Counted from the first letter of the stretch, positions 9,353-19,337 are shown. The stretch: DNA of 64,000 nt from Gracilinema caldarium DSM 7334 (GCF_000219725.1 NC_015732.1:3106972-3170971), one strand, 5' to 3'. The notes: generated by a model not told the origin, from the sequence alone. Numbers and translations are program-made.

Positions 9353-10120
9353 CTATCGCCTAGGATCTTCCAATGTAATTTCCTGAATTTTGTTCTCACG
9401 AATTTTTCTGATTAAGTCTCCGCCTAAGAGCGGGGCTATTTTTTCTGCAGATCCTTGTGTTGCGAGAGTTCCATTTGCTACTACACAAATATAATCTGCA
9501 ATACGAGCTATAAGATTTGCATCATGGGTAACCATAATTATCGTTTTCCCAGCCTTTTTTTCTTCCGTTAAAACCTGGATTAAACGATCTACTGCTTCAT
9601 GATCGAGGGAAGCTGTGGGTTCATCGAGCAATAAGACCTCGGGCTCACAGATCAAACTACGGGCAATCGATATCAATTTTTGTTCACCCATCGAAAGATC
9701 TGCGGGCCTGAATCCGAGCCCTTCAAGATATCCGACCCGTTGAATGACTCGTTTCACAGTAGCATCAGTTTCAGATTTATTGAGATGTGGTTTATGAATT
9801 GCCAAAGGGAGAGCGAGATTATTGTAAATAGTCTGATTAGCCCAGAGCGCAGCATCCTGAAATGCAAAAGAACAGACTGATCTAAACTTCAGTTCTTCCC
9901 GTTTATTCATAGCATGAATGTTCTTTCCCCTGAAAAACACAGAGCCTGCATACGGAAGCATAAGCCCTGCAACTGTTTTTAATAGGGTACTTTTCCCTGA
10001 ACCAGCTTTTCCGACAATACAGGTAGCTAATCCTTCATATAGCTCTATAGAAATATCATGAAGTATTTCATATTCTGCAATTCGGACACTCACATGGTCC
10101 ACAGTAAAGAGATTTTTCAT
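9353..10120 (-). CDS. Mla-type ABC transporter ATPase (set 2)
   Basis: 255-residue ABC ATPase. Walker A is GKAGSGKS (37-44), Walker B is VLLLDEPTASLD and the switch His is in IMVTHD. The signature motif is DLSMGEQKL rather than LSGGM/Q, so it is a clearly divergent paralog of the set 1 ATPase. It overlaps the upstream permease gene by 4 bp, and an MCE gene follows 26 bp later. It should drive the second lipid transporter. Substitutions in the signature are common among ABC ATPases, so activity is still expected. Confidence 0.87.
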   Translation of the reverse strand: MKNLFTVDHVSVRIAEYEILHDISIELYEGLATCIVGKAGSGKSTLLKTVAGLMLPYAGSVFFRGKNIHAMNKREELKFRSVCSFAFQDAALWANQTIYNNLALPLAIHKPHLNKSETDATVKRVIQRVGYLEGLGFRPADLSMGEQKLISIARSLICEPEVLLLDEPTASLDHEAVDRLIQVLTEEKKAGKTIIMVTHDANLIARIADYICVVANGTLATQGSAEKIAPLLGGDLIRKIRENKIQEITLEDPRR

Positions 10121-10902
10121 ATAAGATATGATAATACGGTAATAATAGCATCAGCTACAACGAGCAGCACCAGAGATTGACCGACTGCTCGAATACCTGC
10201 CTGCGGAATTTCAGTTGATGCCCGCATTACTGAAAATCCCTGATACACCGCCACTGTAGAAATCAAAGCGCCAAACACAATACTTTTAAATAATCCGCTT
10301 CCCATATCTACGAGGCGCAAAGCATTCATAAGGCCATTAAAATATTCATTAAATGGTAACGGTGCCACAAGACTAAGCACAATATAGGAACCTAAAAGAC
10401 CAAATATATTAAAATAAATATTTAGAAAAAATGAAGAGATGGTAACACCCAGGAACCGGGGTACTGCTAAGTATGAAATAGGATCAATCCCCACAGCAAT
10501 ATATGCTTCGATCTCGTGGGATACAACCATTCCACCTAACTCAGTTGCTATAGCCGTACCAGACCGAGCGGTTATGATAAAAGCTGTTAAAAGAGGGCCC
10601 AATTCGCGGGTAATAATGGCGATTAAAAGAACATACATGAGCTTACCCTGCCCAAATTGAGGCAATACAGAAACACCAATAATATTGATAATCGCCCCAA
10701 TACCTATAGCGAGTATCGTGGAAATACTTAAAGCTTCGACTCCGGTGAAGAGAATTTGCATTATTAAAACCTTTAAAGCCACTTGCCGACGTTTAAAAAA
10801 AAATGTAGCCTCCTTGATAATACGTCCAAAGAAACCAACGGCGTAGATATAATCAAGAGTTTTTTTAATAACTGTCTGACCAATTGTCGAGATTACTTTC
10901 AC
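10117..10902 (-). CDS. MlaE-family ABC transporter permease (set 2), first gene of the operon
   Basis: 261 residues with five or six membrane segments and MlaE landmarks: LLTAFIITARSGTAIATELGGMVVSHEIEAYIAVGIDP and VPRFLGVTISSFF. The start is GTG at 10902, lying 6 nt after a TATAAT box with no Shine-Dalgarno, so the operon mRNA may be leaderless. The order in transcription is permease, ATPase, MCE, TPR lipoprotein, permease, ATPase, MCE, that is two transporters in tandem. It is divergent from the GerMN-domain gene with only 90 bp between. Confidence 0.88.
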   Translation of the reverse strand: MKVISTIGQTVIKKTLDYIYAVGFFGRIIKEATFFFKRRQVALKVLIMQILFTGVEALSISTILAIGIGAIINIIGVSVLPQFGQGKLMYVLLIAIITRELGPLLTAFIITARSGTAIATELGGMVVSHEIEAYIAVGIDPISYLAVPRFLGVTISSFFLNIYFNIFGLLGSYIVLSLVAPLPFNEYFNGLMNALRLVDMGSGLFKSIVFGALISTVAVYQGFSVMRASTEIPQAGIRAVGQSLVLLVVADAIITVLSYLI

Positions 10903-10908
10903 ACACTA

Positions 10909-10937
10909 ATTATAAAAGACAAGACTTATTCAGTCCA
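10909..10937 (-). promoter_or_regulatory. promoter of the double Mla operon, leaderless arrangement
   Basis: Reading down: TGGACT (10937-10932), a 17-nt spacer, TATAAT (10914-10909), then TAGTGT and the GTG start at 10902. The -10 box is perfect and ends 6 nt before the start codon. Confidence 0.6.
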
Positions 10938-10957
10938 GATTGAATCCAATATAGTGG

Positions 10958-10986
10958 TTGACCCATTAAATGATTCAACGTATCAT
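10958..10986 (+). promoter_or_regulatory. promoter of the GerMN-domain gene, leaderless arrangement
   Basis: TTGACC (10958-10963), exactly 17 nt, TATCAT (10981-10986), 6 nt, then GTG at 10993. This fixes the start codon and shows that the longer open frame reaching back to 10783 into the opposing permease gene is not coding. Confidence 0.62.
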
Positions 10987-10992
10987 ACAATC

Positions 10993-11859
10993 GTGACAGC
11001 AAAACGAACAAAAAAGAAAAAAAACAATGCTCCCCTGGGATGTTTAGCAGGAATCATATTTGTGATTTTACTCAGCGGCCTCTTACTTTTAAATAAAACA
11101 ATTATAGAAAAAAATCTAAAAAATACTGGATTTTTCGAGAAAATTTTGCCTAAAACAACAGAATACAATAAAGATCGAGAAGCACCCCAAGAAAAACCAT
11201 CCCCTCCTTCCGGTACAACTGAAAAACCGATTGACTCAAAGCAAACTCAACCACAAACGACGCCAACTACCCCTCAAGCAGCCCCTTCAAGACCTCAAGA
11301 AACGATACCTAAAATAGAAACCAAACCAGATACATCAACAAAACAGATTACACAACCAGAAAAAACACCACAGGTTGCACCAAAAGATCGGTCCAAAACA
11401 GTTATACCAGCTGGAGATCCAAAGGAAACACCGCCACCAACCAAAGAACGGGCCCTTTATTTTATGCAGATAACCGAAGATGGATCCCTTATACGGACCA
11501 AAGTAAGCCGTTCGATCGTAGTTTCCGATTCCCCCCTTGTTGATGTTATCCAATCATTGTTATCTGGGCCCTTAGATATAGAAAAAAAGCGAGGACTCAT
11601 ATCGGTTATTCCCTCAGGAAGCCGACTACTTTCTGCTCAGGTTAAAGATGGTATTGCCTACTTAGATTTTAATGATACCTTTCAATTTAATACCTTTGGA
11701 AAGGAAGGTTATACTGCCCAATTAAAACAAGTTGTTTGGACAGCAACCGAATTTCCTACCGTACAGGGTGTTCAGATTCTTATTGAAGGGAAACGCCTCA
11801 CTTACCTAGGTGGAGAAGGGATTCGTGTAGATAGGCCACTAACCAGAACATCCTTTTAA
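10993..11859 (+). CDS. membrane-anchored GerMN-domain protein
   Basis: 288 residues from the GTG at 10993. A short basic N-terminus (AKRTKKKKNNAP) precedes one membrane helix (about 15-33, LGCLAGIIFVILLSGLLLL). A low-complexity linker rich in Pro, Thr, Gln and Lys follows (about 55-155), then a C-terminal GerMN domain (about 155-285, with RALYFMQITEDG, AYLDFNDTFQFN and VQILIEGKRLTYLGGEG). GerMN domains occur in spore-germination lipoproteins but also in envelope proteins of non-spore-formers. The layout of anchor, flexible spacer and folded domain suggests it spans part of the periplasm. The promoter sits 6 nt before the start. It converges with ymdB, ending 4 bp inside that gene's stop region. 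Confidence 0.8.
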   Translation: MTAKRTKKKKNNAPLGCLAGIIFVILLSGLLLLNKTIIEKNLKNTGFFEKILPKTTEYNKDREAPQEKPSPPSGTTEKPIDSKQTQPQTTPTTPQAAPSRPQETIPKIETKPDTSTKQITQPEKTPQVAPKDRSKTVIPAGDPKETPPPTKERALYFMQITEDGSLIRTKVSRSIVVSDSPLVDVIQSLLSGPLDIEKKRGLISVIPSGSRLLSAQVKDGIAYLDFNDTFQFNTFGKEGYTAQLKQVVWTATEFPTVQGVQILIEGKRLTYLGGEGIRVDRPLTRTSF

Positions 11860-12665
11860 CAAGGATACCTAAGACGCTCAATCGATCGTGCAAGACCGGA
11901 CTCGATATCAAGTTCAACGATGATACCATGGATAATCGCCGAACCTTTGGCGAGTTCCATTTTAAGAGGTATCTGAGTCCTATTTCGTTCTAGACAGATA
12001 GCTTTATCCATACCGATAATGCTTTCCTCTACCCCGGTCATACCCAGATCAGTTATATATGCAGTGCCTTTCGGCAAAATACGTTGATCCGCCGTTTGTA
12101 CGTGGGTATGGGTTCCTGCGATAACCCCTACCCTCCCATCAACATAGAGAGCAAGGGCTTCCTTCTCCTGAGGGGATTCAGCATGGAAATCGATGACCGT
12201 AAGGTATTTTCTTGAGGGCTCAAGACCCGCTAAATAGCGATCTAATGTTCTAAATGGGCAATCGATGGCAGTCATAAATTCCCGGCCTTGAAGATTTATA
12301 ACACACCAATGTACACCTGCCTTTTCAAGGACTATGTAACCTTTGCCAGGAAGCGTGCCAGGATAATTGCCAGGTCTGAGCACAAAGGGATTGGTTTCAA
12401 GTATTGGCCAGAAATCCCGTTTTTCCCAGATATGGTTTCCGGAAGTAACCAGATCGGCGCCAGCTTTAAGCAAAGCCTGCAAGGTAGTTTCAGTGAGACC
12501 AAACCCACCTGCAGCATTTTCTCCATTTACTACAACAAAATCGGCAGTATAGTTCGTAATCAGAGAACCGAGATAGCGTTGTATAACTTCTATCCCGGCA
12601 TCCCCAACCACATCCCCGATCATAAGGAGTCGGGCTGTTTTAATTTGACTATCGGGCATACTCAA
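11856..12665 (-). CDS. ymdB: YmdB-family metallophosphodiesterase
   Basis: 269 residues. It matches the YmdB/TIGR00282 family of binuclear metal phosphodiesterases, which hydrolyse cyclic nucleotides in Bacillus. All expected metal ligands are visible: Asp18 (MIGDVVG), Glu49-Asn50 (NGENAAGG), Asn77-His78 (SGNHIW), His161 (DFHAE), His186 and His188 (GTHTHVQTAD). The gene overlaps the 3' end of rny by 17 bp, the same rny-ymdB pairing as in Firmicutes, suggesting a shared role in RNA decay or signalling. An ATG two codons later is an equally possible start. A second, degenerate member of the family lies at 22312. Confidence 0.9.
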   Translation of the reverse strand: MSMPDSQIKTARLLMIGDVVGDAGIEVIQRYLGSLITNYTADFVVVNGENAAGGFGLTETTLQALLKAGADLVTSGNHIWEKRDFWPILETNPFVLRPGNYPGTLPGKGYIVLEKAGVHWCVINLQGREFMTAIDCPFRTLDRYLAGLEPSRKYLTVIDFHAESPQEKEALALYVDGRVGVIAGTHTHVQTADQRILPKGTAYITDLGMTGVEESIIGMDKAICLERNRTQIPLKMELAKGSAIIHGIIVELDIESGLARSIERLRYPC

Positions 12666-14172
12666 CGATACGGGTTTCTCGGATAATCGTTACCTTGATA
12701 CGCCCAGGATACTGTAAATCGGTTTCGATTTTTTTCGCAATCTGCTTGGCCAGTTCCTTGGACTGTTCATCATTAACTGCTTCATGGTTAACTAAAATCC
12801 GTAATTCCCGGCCAGCCTGTATTGCATAAGCCTTATCAACTCCAGAGAAGCTTTCTGCAATGTTCTCCAGATTTTCGAGCCGTTTAATGTAATTATCCAG
12901 GGTTTCCCGCCGGGCTCCAGGCCGAGCTGCTGAAATAGCATCGGCAATCTGAACAATAACCGACTCAATACAAGAAGGCTCCACATCATTATGGTGACTG
13001 CCAATAGCATTGATAACCCGCGGATCTTCGCCTAACTTCCTGGCAATATCCATACCAATTTCAGCATGGTTTAAATCTGAATCGGATTCGACACCCTTCC
13101 CAATATCGTGTAAAAGGGCACCCCGTTTTGCAATTTCACGGTTTGCACCGATTTCTGCTGCCAGCATACCAGCAATGATTGCTACTTCTTTCGAATGATA
13201 TAACACATTCTGGCCATAACTGGTGCGGAAATAAAGCCGACCCAGGGTTTTTATGGCCTCTTGGTTCATATTGTGCAAGCCAAGATCAAAGAGCACCTTT
13301 TCGCCCTCTTCAAATATTTTCTGGGATATTTCCCGGGAAACCTTCTGTACCACTTCTTCAATCCGCGCTGGATGAATCCGGCCATCAGTGATTAGCCGTT
13401 CCAGAGCTACCTTTGCGATTTCCCGCCGAACCGGATCGAAACAGGAAATGACCACCGCTTCAGGAGTATCATCAATTATAACGTCCACTCCCGTAAGGGT
13501 TTCCAGCGTACGGATATTCCGTCCTTCCCGGCCAATAATCCGGCCCTTCATTTCGTCATTCGGCAGAGACACGGTGGTAACCGTAACTTCTCCGGTAACT
13601 TCTGTAGCAAGCCGTTGAATTGTCGTAATAAGAATATCCCGGGCTTTTTTTTCCGCGGCAAGATTCGCTTCTTGTTCAATCTTGTTTAACAGTGACTGGG
13701 CATCATGCTTGGCTTCATTCTCCAAACTTTGAATTATGATTGCCTTTGCTTCTTCCCGGGAAAGACCAGAAATACGTTCTAATTCTGCCTTATACCGTTC
13801 TTCCTGAGCTTCGAGAGCTTTTTCCCGTTCTTGTAGGAATTTATCTCGTTCTGCAAGCCCCAGTTCAGTCTTCTCTATCTGGGCAATCTTTTTATCGATT
13901 ACCTCTTCTTTCTGCATGACACGACGTTCGTATCGCTGCAGTTCTACCCTGCGTTCCCGAGTCTCCCTCTCCTGCTGGTTCCGTTCGCGAATAAGTTGTT
14001 CTTTTGCTTCAAGAAGGATCTCCTTCTTCTTTGCTTCAGCTTCTTTTATCGCATCCTGTTTAATGCGTTCAGCGCGTTGCTCCGACGCCGTAAGTTGGAA
14101 TCTGGCATACAGCCATCTAATGGTCCAGCCTAAGGTTAACCCGGCAAGAGGGAGGATTATATATAATCCCAT
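12649..14172 (-). CDS. rny: ribonuclease Y
   Basis: 507 residues from the ATG at 14172, chosen because AAGGGG lies 7 nt upstream and the protein then begins with its membrane anchor (GLYIILPLAGLTLGWTIRW). A long charged coiled coil (about 25-190) is followed by a KH RNA-binding domain (GRIIGREGRNIRTLE) and an HD phosphohydrolase domain with HSKEVA and the HD pair in LLHDIGKG. RNase Y is a membrane-bound endonuclease that starts mRNA decay. Length and domain order fit the family. Its 3' end overlaps ymdB. A near-perfect promoter at 14209-14236 gives a leader of about 30 nt. Confidence 0.95.
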   Translation of the reverse strand: MGLYIILPLAGLTLGWTIRWLYARFQLTASEQRAERIKQDAIKEAEAKKKEILLEAKEQLIRERNQQERETRERRVELQRYERRVMQKEEVIDKKIAQIEKTELGLAERDKFLQEREKALEAQEERYKAELERISGLSREEAKAIIIQSLENEAKHDAQSLLNKIEQEANLAAEKKARDILITTIQRLATEVTGEVTVTTVSLPNDEMKGRIIGREGRNIRTLETLTGVDVIIDDTPEAVVISCFDPVRREIAKVALERLITDGRIHPARIEEVVQKVSREISQKIFEEGEKVLFDLGLHNMNQEAIKTLGRLYFRTSYGQNVLYHSKEVAIIAGMLAAEIGANREIAKRGALLHDIGKGVESDSDLNHAEIGMDIARKLGEDPRVINAIGSHHNDVEPSCIESVIVQIADAISAARPGARRETLDNYIKRLENLENIAESFSGVDKAYAIQAGRELRILVNHEAVNDEQSKELAKQIAKKIETDLQYPGRIKVTIIRETRIVEYAR

Positions 14173-14208
14173 ATAATACCCCTTACCGTAAAATACACTT
14201 ATTATGAA

Positions 14209-14236
14209 ATTATAACGAAGGACAAACAATTGTCAA
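14209..14236 (-). promoter_or_regulatory. near-consensus sigma70 promoter of rny
   Basis: Reading down: TTGACA (14236-14231), a 16-nt spacer and TATAAT (14214-14209). Both hexamers are perfect. A leader of about 30 nt with an AAGGGG ribosome site follows, so rny is an ordinary leadered gene. Confidence 0.72.
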
Positions 14237-14284
14237 GTAAATACTTATGCATAAAATTGCATATTTATGCAATAATAATGAATA

Positions 14285-15025
14285 TTACATCCGAAATTCT
14301 GTACCAAGATATACTTTTCGGGCTAGTTCATCCTGCAAAATAGCGTCCCGATCACCCTGAGCTACAATCGTTCCTTCATTGATAATATAGGCATGACTAG
14401 TAATTTCCAACGTATCCCGGACGTTATGATCTGTAATCAATACCCCGATACCTTTAAACGCAAGCTGACGGATAATCAGTTTAATTTCATAGACCGCAAT
14501 AGGATCTATGCCGGCAAAGGGCTCATCAAGCAGTAAAAATTTAGGATCCGTTGCAAGAGCCCGAGCAATTTCGGTCCGGCGGCGCTCCCCCCCAGAAAGA
14601 GTATACCCAGGTTGTTTACGTAATCGGGCAATACCAAAATCCTCGAGAAGTTCTTCAACTATTTGTTTTTTTTCACCTTTGGTCAAGTTTTTCCGGCTCT
14701 CAAGAATTGCCCAAATATTCTCCTCCACAGTAAGTTTTCTGAATATGGATGATTCCTGAGGTAGATAGGCAATTCCAGCCCGGGACCGTTGATACATGAG
14801 TTTATGGGTAATATCCTGATCATTCAACAATACAACACCAGCATTTGGCCGGTAAAAACCAACAATTATATAAAATACTGTGGTTTTCCCTGCTCCATTG
14901 GGACCAAGCAAGCCCACGACTTCTCCGTTTTTCATGGTAAAATTGACACCACGGACCACTTCCTTTCGGCCAAATCGTTTGTGTAAGTTCTGGACAATTA
15001 AATCATGGCTGGGTAGAACTTCCAT
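14285..15025 (-). CDS. lptB: lipopolysaccharide-export ABC ATPase LptB
   Basis: 246 residues. Walker A is GPNGAGKT (41-48), the Q-loop is in YLPQESSIF, the signature is TLSGGERRRTEIARAL and Walker B is LLLDEPFAGIDPIAV, with the switch His in LITDHNVRDTL. GERRRTEIARAL together with DEPFAGIDPIAV is diagnostic for LptB. It powers extraction of glycolipid from the inner membrane for transport to the outer membrane. It overlaps lptA by 23 bp and ends the pyrG-lptC-lptA-lptB run. No rpoN follows, unlike many bacteria. The exported lipid is unknown, because many treponemes lack classical LPS. Confidence 0.95.
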   Translation of the reverse strand: MEVLPSHDLIVQNLHKRFGRKEVVRGVNFTMKNGEVVGLLGPNGAGKTTVFYIIVGFYRPNAGVVLLNDQDITHKLMYQRSRAGIAYLPQESSIFRKLTVEENIWAILESRKNLTKGEKKQIVEELLEDFGIARLRKQPGYTLSGGERRRTEIARALATDPKFLLLDEPFAGIDPIAVYEIKLIIRQLAFKGIGVLITDHNVRDTLEITSHAYIINEGTIVAQGDRDAILQDELARKVYLGTEFRM

Positions 15026-15668
15026 CGGAAGACTTCTCCTTGGTAGAGCTTTTCAGAGTGCCCTTGACCTGTCCTTCCATAACCACATCATCGGTGTTAA
15101 GATCTATCCTCATGCGATCTGAACTGAATTCGTCCCCTTCTTTATACACAATAGGAGATCCGCTTAGCTCTAGCAATTTTACTTTACGGCGATACAAGGC
15201 ATAATCAGATCGGCACACAAGGTTATCTTTAAATATGCGAACATTTATCTGTAAGAGAACCGTACCAGCTTCGTCATTATATTCTAAAAAACGACTCCGG
15301 GCGACTACTTTATTTTCCTTATCTTCCAGGGTCGAATCACCTTCAAGCCGAGCTTTTTTTTGTTCCCGATCATAGAAAAGACTCGAAGTGGTAAACCGGA
15401 TGCCTTTTTTTTCATCAACTCCTACTACTGAACCACTACATTGGATATAACGATTATCTTTTCCGGAAATTTCAATTTTATCTGCATGTAAAATAAGATC
15501 CTCGGACCAAACCATAGCATTTCCACTCAACAATACCATTTCTTTTCCTGTTGCTTTACTGCCAATCATGGTATCAGCTTGAAAGCGAAAGGTTTCTGCG
15601 AAGATAAAAACATTTCTTATAAACAGAAGCAGAACAATAGAGACATATTTTGATGAGCAGCTATTCAC
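15003..15668 (-). CDS. lptA: LptA/OstA-like periplasmic glycolipid-transport protein
   Basis: 221 residues. A hydrophobic N-terminus (about 8-23) acts as signal sequence, and the remainder is beta-rich with repeated OstA-type strands (VLLSGNAMVWSEDLILHADKIEI, GDSTLEDKENKVVARSRFLEY, MRIDLNTDDVVMEGQVKGTL). LptA forms the periplasmic bridge between LptC and the outer membrane translocon. The gene overlaps lptC by 4 bp and lptB by 23 bp, so all three should be co-translated. It is somewhat longer than the E. coli protein. Confidence 0.85.
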   Translation of the reverse strand: MNSCSSKYVSIVLLLFIRNVFIFAETFRFQADTMIGSKATGKEMVLLSGNAMVWSEDLILHADKIEISGKDNRYIQCSGSVVGVDEKKGIRFTTSSLFYDREQKKARLEGDSTLEDKENKVVARSRFLEYNDEAGTVLLQINVRIFKDNLVCRSDYALYRRKVKLLELSGSPIVYKEGDEFSSDRMRIDLNTDDVVMEGQVKGTLKSSTKEKSSDGSSTQP

Positions 15669-16261
15669 TCGTCAGTATCCTCCTGGTAGGTTCCAGAAAC
15701 AGGTCCTGTAAACTGCCAGGATCGGCTTCGGCCGTCGGCACTGAAGTTTTTTCCGACCAGAATACTACCATCGGACTTTTTAAGAAGGACCTGGTCATCC
15801 AATGGTCCTAATAATTTTTTTGAGTTATGATTCCATTGAAGTGATTTAGCCTCTATAGAGAGATTTTCCGAATTAATATATATTTGAACACCTCCTGAAA
15901 AAGCCGCATCGGATGTTGCAGTCCAAAACTGAGCAAAACCAGCAGATCCTACAGCATCAGGTCCCACTGAATTCTTTGAGTATTGTTCAAAAGAGATATT
16001 CTGCACTTGCAATAGCTTTTTAGATTCATACCGATTTATCTGGTCTGCCTGCATATGGAGCGATATTTTTCCATCGCTTACCCGCACATAGTCTACATCC
16101 TTCATAACTAAATCGGGTTTTTCCTGTTCCGGCTCAGAACTTGTACCATAATCAAAAGAACATGAAAGAAAAATACATTCTATTCCAATCAATATAAATA
16201 CAACCAGGAAGTGTAAATAAGAAAATATAAAACTGCTTAGTATTGTATTCTGGCTGTCCAT
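15665..16261 (-). CDS. lptC: LptC-like lipoprotein or membrane-anchored protein
   Basis: 198 residues. One N-terminal hydrophobic segment (about 10-33) ends in a possible lipobox (FLSC, Cys34). The rest is beta-rich with LptC-like stretches (VRVSDGKISLHMQADQI, GGVQIYINSENLSIEAKSLQWNHNSKKLLGP, VGKNFSADGRSRSWQFTGPVSGTY). LptC family members receive lipid from LptB2FG and pass it to LptA. The assignment depends on the position directly before lptA and lptB as well as on the fold pattern. The gene lies 5 bp after pyrG. Confidence 0.8.
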   Translation of the reverse strand: MDSQNTILSSFIFSYLHFLVVFILIGIECIFLSCSFDYGTSSEPEQEKPDLVMKDVDYVRVSDGKISLHMQADQINRYESKKLLQVQNISFEQYSKNSVGPDAVGSAGFAQFWTATSDAAFSGGVQIYINSENLSIEAKSLQWNHNSKKLLGPLDDQVLLKKSDGSILVGKNFSADGRSRSWQFTGPVSGTYQEDTDE

Positions 16262-16266
16262 AAAAA

Positions 16267-17938
<1,672 letters not shown>

Positions 17939-17954
17939 CGGTCAAAAAATAAGA

Positions 17955-18443
17955 CTAAAAAAATGTCTGAAATTGTTGATGGGCATCTAAATACAATATT
18001 TGAACATTCCCAGAATCATTCGACAGATGTAGAGGTATACTCTTTTGGGCAGTTGAAACCATTGAAATATCTATGTAAATCGGTAGATGTAATCGTAAAG
18101 CTAAAATAAGGCAATCTGCAGGACCCAAGGCAAGATGATATTGAAAAAAAAGTCTCCGATACCGAAAACACCCAAAATATCCAGAAAGAGGAGAACCCCA
18201 TAGCTCCACATAACGAGCTTTGAACGCATGTTTGTTTAAAAACTGGGCCAATGCATCATGAATCATCGGATGAGGTGTTACTAAGGATTCAGAGGTCATG
18301 ATGAGGGAGCTAGCTTCAAATGCATCAATAGGAATAGAAATATACGAACTTATTTCATCAACCTGTAATAATACAAAGGGCCTATCTTGAGTCTCATCAT
18401 ATAATATGGCAATTATATGAGCCTGCTTGTGTTGCTTCATCAT
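17955..18443 (-). CDS. DUF151 (bifunctional-nuclease fold) protein
   Basis: 162 residues of the DUF151/BFN family. Visible landmarks are ISIPIDAFEASSLI, TPHPMIHDALAQFL and ALGPADCLILALRLHLPIYI, matching the conserved 'IPIWIG-EA', 'RP-THD' and 'RPSDAIALAL' blocks. In the last block Arg is replaced by Gly and the Ser by Ala, and the Asp is kept. Some plant and bacterial members are reported nucleases; the role here is unknown. Its start (the first of two adjacent ATGs) lies 7 nt after TATAGT. It is divergent from cheR and the two promoters share -35 bases. Confidence 0.78.
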   Translation of the reverse strand: MMKQHKQAHIIAILYDETQDRPFVLLQVDEISSYISIPIDAFEASSLIMTSESLVTPHPMIHDALAQFLNKHAFKARYVELWGSPLSGYFGCFRYRRLFFQYHLALGPADCLILALRLHLPIYIDISMVSTAQKSIPLHLSNDSGNVQILYLDAHQQFQTFF

Positions 18444-18450
18444 ACTTTTA

Positions 18451-18479
18451 ACTATAGCACAGGTAAATTTAATTGACAG
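18451..18479 (-). promoter_or_regulatory. promoter of the DUF151 gene, leaderless arrangement
   Basis: Reading down: CTGTCA (18479-18474), 17 nt, TATAGT (18456-18451) with an upstream TG giving an extended -10, 7 nt, then ATG at 18443. The -35 occupies the same bases as the cheR -35 on the other strand. Confidence 0.5.
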
Positions 18480-18501
18480 TTCATCGATAGCTTCTTACAC
18501 T
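18473..18501 (+). promoter_or_regulatory. promoter of cheR, leaderless arrangement
   Basis: TTGACA (18473-18478, perfect), exactly 17 nt, TACACT (18496-18501), 7 nt, then the ATG at 18509. No Shine-Dalgarno is present. Confidence 0.65.
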
Positions 18502-18508
18502 TAATTTT

Positions 18509-19324
18509 ATGAGTGATTTCCTAACCGATGCAGAATTCGAACAGTTCCGTAAGCTGATTTACGATGAAAGCGGAATCCATTTCTCTGCAACCAACAGATC
18601 AATCCTTGAAAGCCGTATTAAAGAGCAGTTACGGGCTAATAATCTTGAACATGTACAGGATTATTATATAAAAGTTTCTAAAAATAAAGAAGAACTTAAG
18701 GAATTTCTCGATTCAATCACCACAAACCTCACACGATTTTTCCGTAATCAAGCCCATTTTGATGCATTAGAAAAACATGTTATTCCTGAACTTATAAAGA
18801 TTAAAAAACCTCTCAACGACACAAGAATTAAGATTTGGAGCGCTGGTTGTTCAACCGGCGAAGAACCCTACACTATAGCCATGTTGATGAAAGAAGTTCT
18901 CGATCCGCCATGGAAAGCAGAGATCGTAGCCAGTGATATCAGCTTAAAATCACTGATGGTAGGTAAGGAGGGATTCTATACGGATGCAAAAATAGCAGGT
19001 GTTCCGGATAACTACCTAAAAAAATACTTTGACCGTGTGGAAGGGGGCTATCGCATTCATGATGATATCAAGGCTATGATCCGATTCGATTACCACAATC
19101 TAAAAAATGATTCGGGTCTCCGTGGTATGGATGTAGTTTTCTGCCGGAATGTCCTTATCTATTTTGATGAAACTGCCCAAAAGGCGGTCATTGAACGGTT
19201 CTGGGAAGCAATGGCCTCAAAATCGTTCTTATTTATCGGACATTCAGAATCACTATTTGGGATGAATACCCGTTTTGAATTTCTGAAAACTGAGTGGTCA
19301 ACCCTATATCGAAAATACACCTGA
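18509..19324 (+). CDS. cheR: chemotaxis protein methyltransferase CheR
   Basis: 271 residues. It methylates glutamates on chemoreceptors using S-adenosylmethionine. An N-terminal helical domain (about 1-75) carries TTNLTRFFRN (71-80), and the Rossmann domain has KIWSAGCSTGEEPYTIAM (108-125) for SAM binding and MDVVFCRNVLIYFD. Both are diagnostic. It is 13 bp before cheB and forms the adaptation pair with it. The start lies directly behind a strong promoter, so the cheR message may be leaderless whereas cheB has its own ribosome site. Confidence 0.95.
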   Translation: MSDFLTDAEFEQFRKLIYDESGIHFSATNRSILESRIKEQLRANNLEHVQDYYIKVSKNKEELKEFLDSITTNLTRFFRNQAHFDALEKHVIPELIKIKKPLNDTRIKIWSAGCSTGEEPYTIAMLMKEVLDPPWKAEIVASDISLKSLMVGKEGFYTDAKIAGVPDNYLKKYFDRVEGGYRIHDDIKAMIRFDYHNLKNDSGLRGMDVVFCRNVLIYFDETAQKAVIERFWEAMASKSFLFIGHSESLFGMNTRFEFLKTEWSTLYRKYT

Positions 19325-19337
19325 TAGGAGCAACTTT

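Noticed and set aside
10783-10992. N-terminal extension of the GerMN protein into the opposing permease gene
   Set aside because: A well-spaced promoter lies inside this stretch and the coding start 6 nt later gives a normal membrane-anchored protein.
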